A stretch of DNA of 64,000 nt from Deinandra increscens subsp. villosa (lineage: Eukaryota > Streptophyta > Magnoliopsida > Asterales > Asteraceae), in assembly GCA_039602395.1 (NCBI GenBank), contig JBCNJP010000023.1:29309061-29373060 (forward strand), given 5' to 3'. Shown here in pieces: positions 62,328 to 64,000 of the stretch (the first letter of the stretch is position 1; the number at the start of each line of letters is the position of its first letter). The position numbers and the translations under genes were made by a program. The notes under the pieces were generated by a model. It was not told the DNA's origin, did not search any database, and saw only the letters and a list, made by a program, of their open reading frames with translations.

Positions 62328-64000
62328 AAATTTCATCCTGAAATTTAGTTAGTAGAGACTATAGGAAAAAGGAATAAGGATAACTAAATGTTATACTGAA
62401 AAGTACACTTATTACAAAAAATCAATTGTAAAGGTTTTCTTTGAAATAGTGATATAAACTTGTGACATGAATTTTGACACACGACCACGGCCAACTCTCG
62501 GTCCGACACCTAGCCCACTTTTAAAGCACCGCCGATGCTTATATATAGAGTGTACCGTATCTAACCCACCACATCGTTGCTATTCAAAAGCGTGCTAGTT
62601 ACCTACGGAGAGACTCCATCACACAAACCAAAAAGCACAAAAAAGTTTTGATAAGGGAATACTTGACACGGCAAGATCGAAAAGGTTTTGATAAGGGAAT
62701 ACTTAACACCGCAAGACCCAGACGTAGTTTACATAACATGTGATACATCTGACAATGACACGGTTAATGGCCTGCACGCATGAATTGAAGACGAGAATCA
62801 AAGGTCATAGATGATTCGAAGAGGAGAATGCATGATTTGACCAAACAACTTGATCATCAAAGTGAAAGCCACAATCTCCCCTACTTTAGAATATCCAAAC
62901 GAGGAGAAGCAGAAGATAGAATAAGGGGTTGAGGGGTTAACATGTTTCCATTCAGAAGTGATAACTTGACTAATTAAAATCAATGTAAGTGTGTATCCAT
63001 CAAAATTGAAATCAATGTAACTGACAAAACAATGTCGGATTTTAAACAAGAGAACGCATTCGATTCTTGTGAATTAGATGTGACGCGACTCATATCAGTC
63101 CACCTTTCTCGAGGCGCGAGGTCTAGGCAAAATCCAAAAAAAAATCCTTGATAATACGACAAGACCTCACGACTATGACCCAAAATCATTCGCATGGTTA
63201 ACTAGTATTACATACAATTGACGGTTATAGTTCGTATGAGTCTTGGTTAGCAAGATTGGTAAAGCATGTGATAGTGAAAACACGTGATGATGAAAACATG
63301 CAATATTGAAAACATGTGATAATGAAAACGTGTAACAATGATGGCATGAAATAATGGTAACATTTGTAATGATAAATATGAAAATTTATGATAATAAAAG
63401 CTGGAGATAGTGAAGACATTAAAGCATGGGATAGTGAAAACATGGGATAACGATAGCACAAAGGCTAATCGCGATAAGCGAACGGTTTACAAGTGGTATA
63501 TCAAATTGCATTATTCGAATGAATGGATTAACTTAAATTGAATGACATGAATTTGAAAGTTGAATATCAATTGAGCATAAGCATGTACTAAGTTTGAAAT
63601 CGTGAACTGAAGGTCGAAACATGCAAGTTTGAATTTTTAAATACACTAATTGAACCGGATGTTGGAATCTACACACTGAATATAGAAATCTTCAAGTTGA
63701 GAGTTGAAAAATGTAAACCAAGAGTTGAATTCGTGAACCGAGAGTTGAATACTGCAAGCCAAGCGTTGAAATCACAACCGAATTCACCATATGTGAGTCG
63801 AAAATCGCAAACCGAACTCACCAATCAATTTTTGAATAATGTGAGTTACAAACTTTTGAATAAACACGTCGGGTGTTGACACCACAATTTTAAATCCATA
63901 GATCAACATTAGAAATTGTGAATTAAGTCCACACATCGACTATCGAGAAAAGCGAGTTTGGAACTCATACACCGAGCATTGAAAACCATAGTTTAAATTT
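62328..64000 (-). mobile_element. Gypsy G2 internal 3' non-coding region
   Basis: No coding sequence. It shows two degenerate tandem arrays: GATAGTGAAAACATG-like units of ~18-20 bp at 63256-63460, and units of ~21 bp around GAGAGTTGAATNNNGNGAACC at 63698-63790, with weaker copies to 64000. A second purine tract (CTAAAGTAGGGGAGAT on the minus strand, 62875-62890) repeats the PPT sequence. A 24-bp direct repeat (AAGGGAATACTT, AACACGGCAAG) lies at ~62650 and ~62690. Confidence 0.6.

Noticed and set aside
62798..63461. Small minus-strand frames in gypsy G2
   Set aside because: Repeat-derived (Tyr/His/Cys text from GATAATGAAAACATG units), no domain.
1..64000. Host genes, tRNA or snRNA genes
   Set aside because: No conserved host protein outside transposon frames and no tRNA A/B box pair noticed; primer-binding sites are only short complements of tRNA.

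Overview
The window is plant nuclear repeat DNA. I find no intact host gene, no tRNA or rRNA gene and no CRISPR array. Almost every base can be assigned to nested or truncated transposable elements: Ty1/copia elements with Sirevirus-like organisation, a Ty3/gypsy Athila-type element, two chromovirus-type gypsy LTRs, two Helitrons, and a foldback MITE-like element. Primer-binding sites complementary to initiator-Met tRNA (copia, chromovirus) and to tRNA-Asp (Athila), plus the plant RepHel+RPA Helitron type, indicate a dicot. The LTR texture and the ORF downstream of copia pol look to me like Asteraceae (inference).

Layout. 1-1974: 5' half of copia element A (minus strand), whose LTR is directly joined at 1975 to the 3' non-coding end of a second copy, B (to ~3424). 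3425-37850: the 5' end of a minus-strand gypsy (G1). Its LTR survives as three pieces (3568-4964, 13511-14584, 37364-37850) because a non-autonomous Athila element (4970-13505, TSD CCTAC) and a 22.8-kb Helitron H1 (14585-~37363) inserted into it. H1 encodes RPA1-like and Rep-helicase genes, both decayed. It was in turn hit by a small Helitron H2 (15408-16946) and by copia element D (23953-36595, TSD ATTGC), the youngest and most intact element here. 38149-44068: copia element C, gag only, with two LTRs. 44069-47076: non-coding LTR-like DNA. 47077-47860: LTR and 3' end of a fourth copia family. 48109-48868: foldback element. ~48941-58904: copia element E, 5'-truncated. 58905-59428: fragment of another repeat ORF. 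60166-64000: 3' LTR and 3' internal region of gypsy G2.

How the parts work together. In D the order in the sense of transcription is LTR, PBS, leader, gag, in-frame UAA, pol, a 2.5-kb non-coding region, a large ORF in the slot often called env-like, PPT, LTR. E has the same order. A, B and C share the leader and 3' design, but C has no pol and no extra ORF.

The most interesting signal is non-coding. Between pol and the 3' end, families A/B/C, D and E all carry one to three copies of a ~60-nt module. Its outer stem differs in sequence from copy to copy yet stays complementary, around a conserved core, and its apical hairpin also co-varies (nine complete copies). Separately, each family carries its own CpG-containing hexamer or heptamer arrays (TTTCGC, CCGAAC, CCGGATCA, CGAATGA) in its LTR and, where those regions survive, in the gag leader and ahead of the extra ORF.
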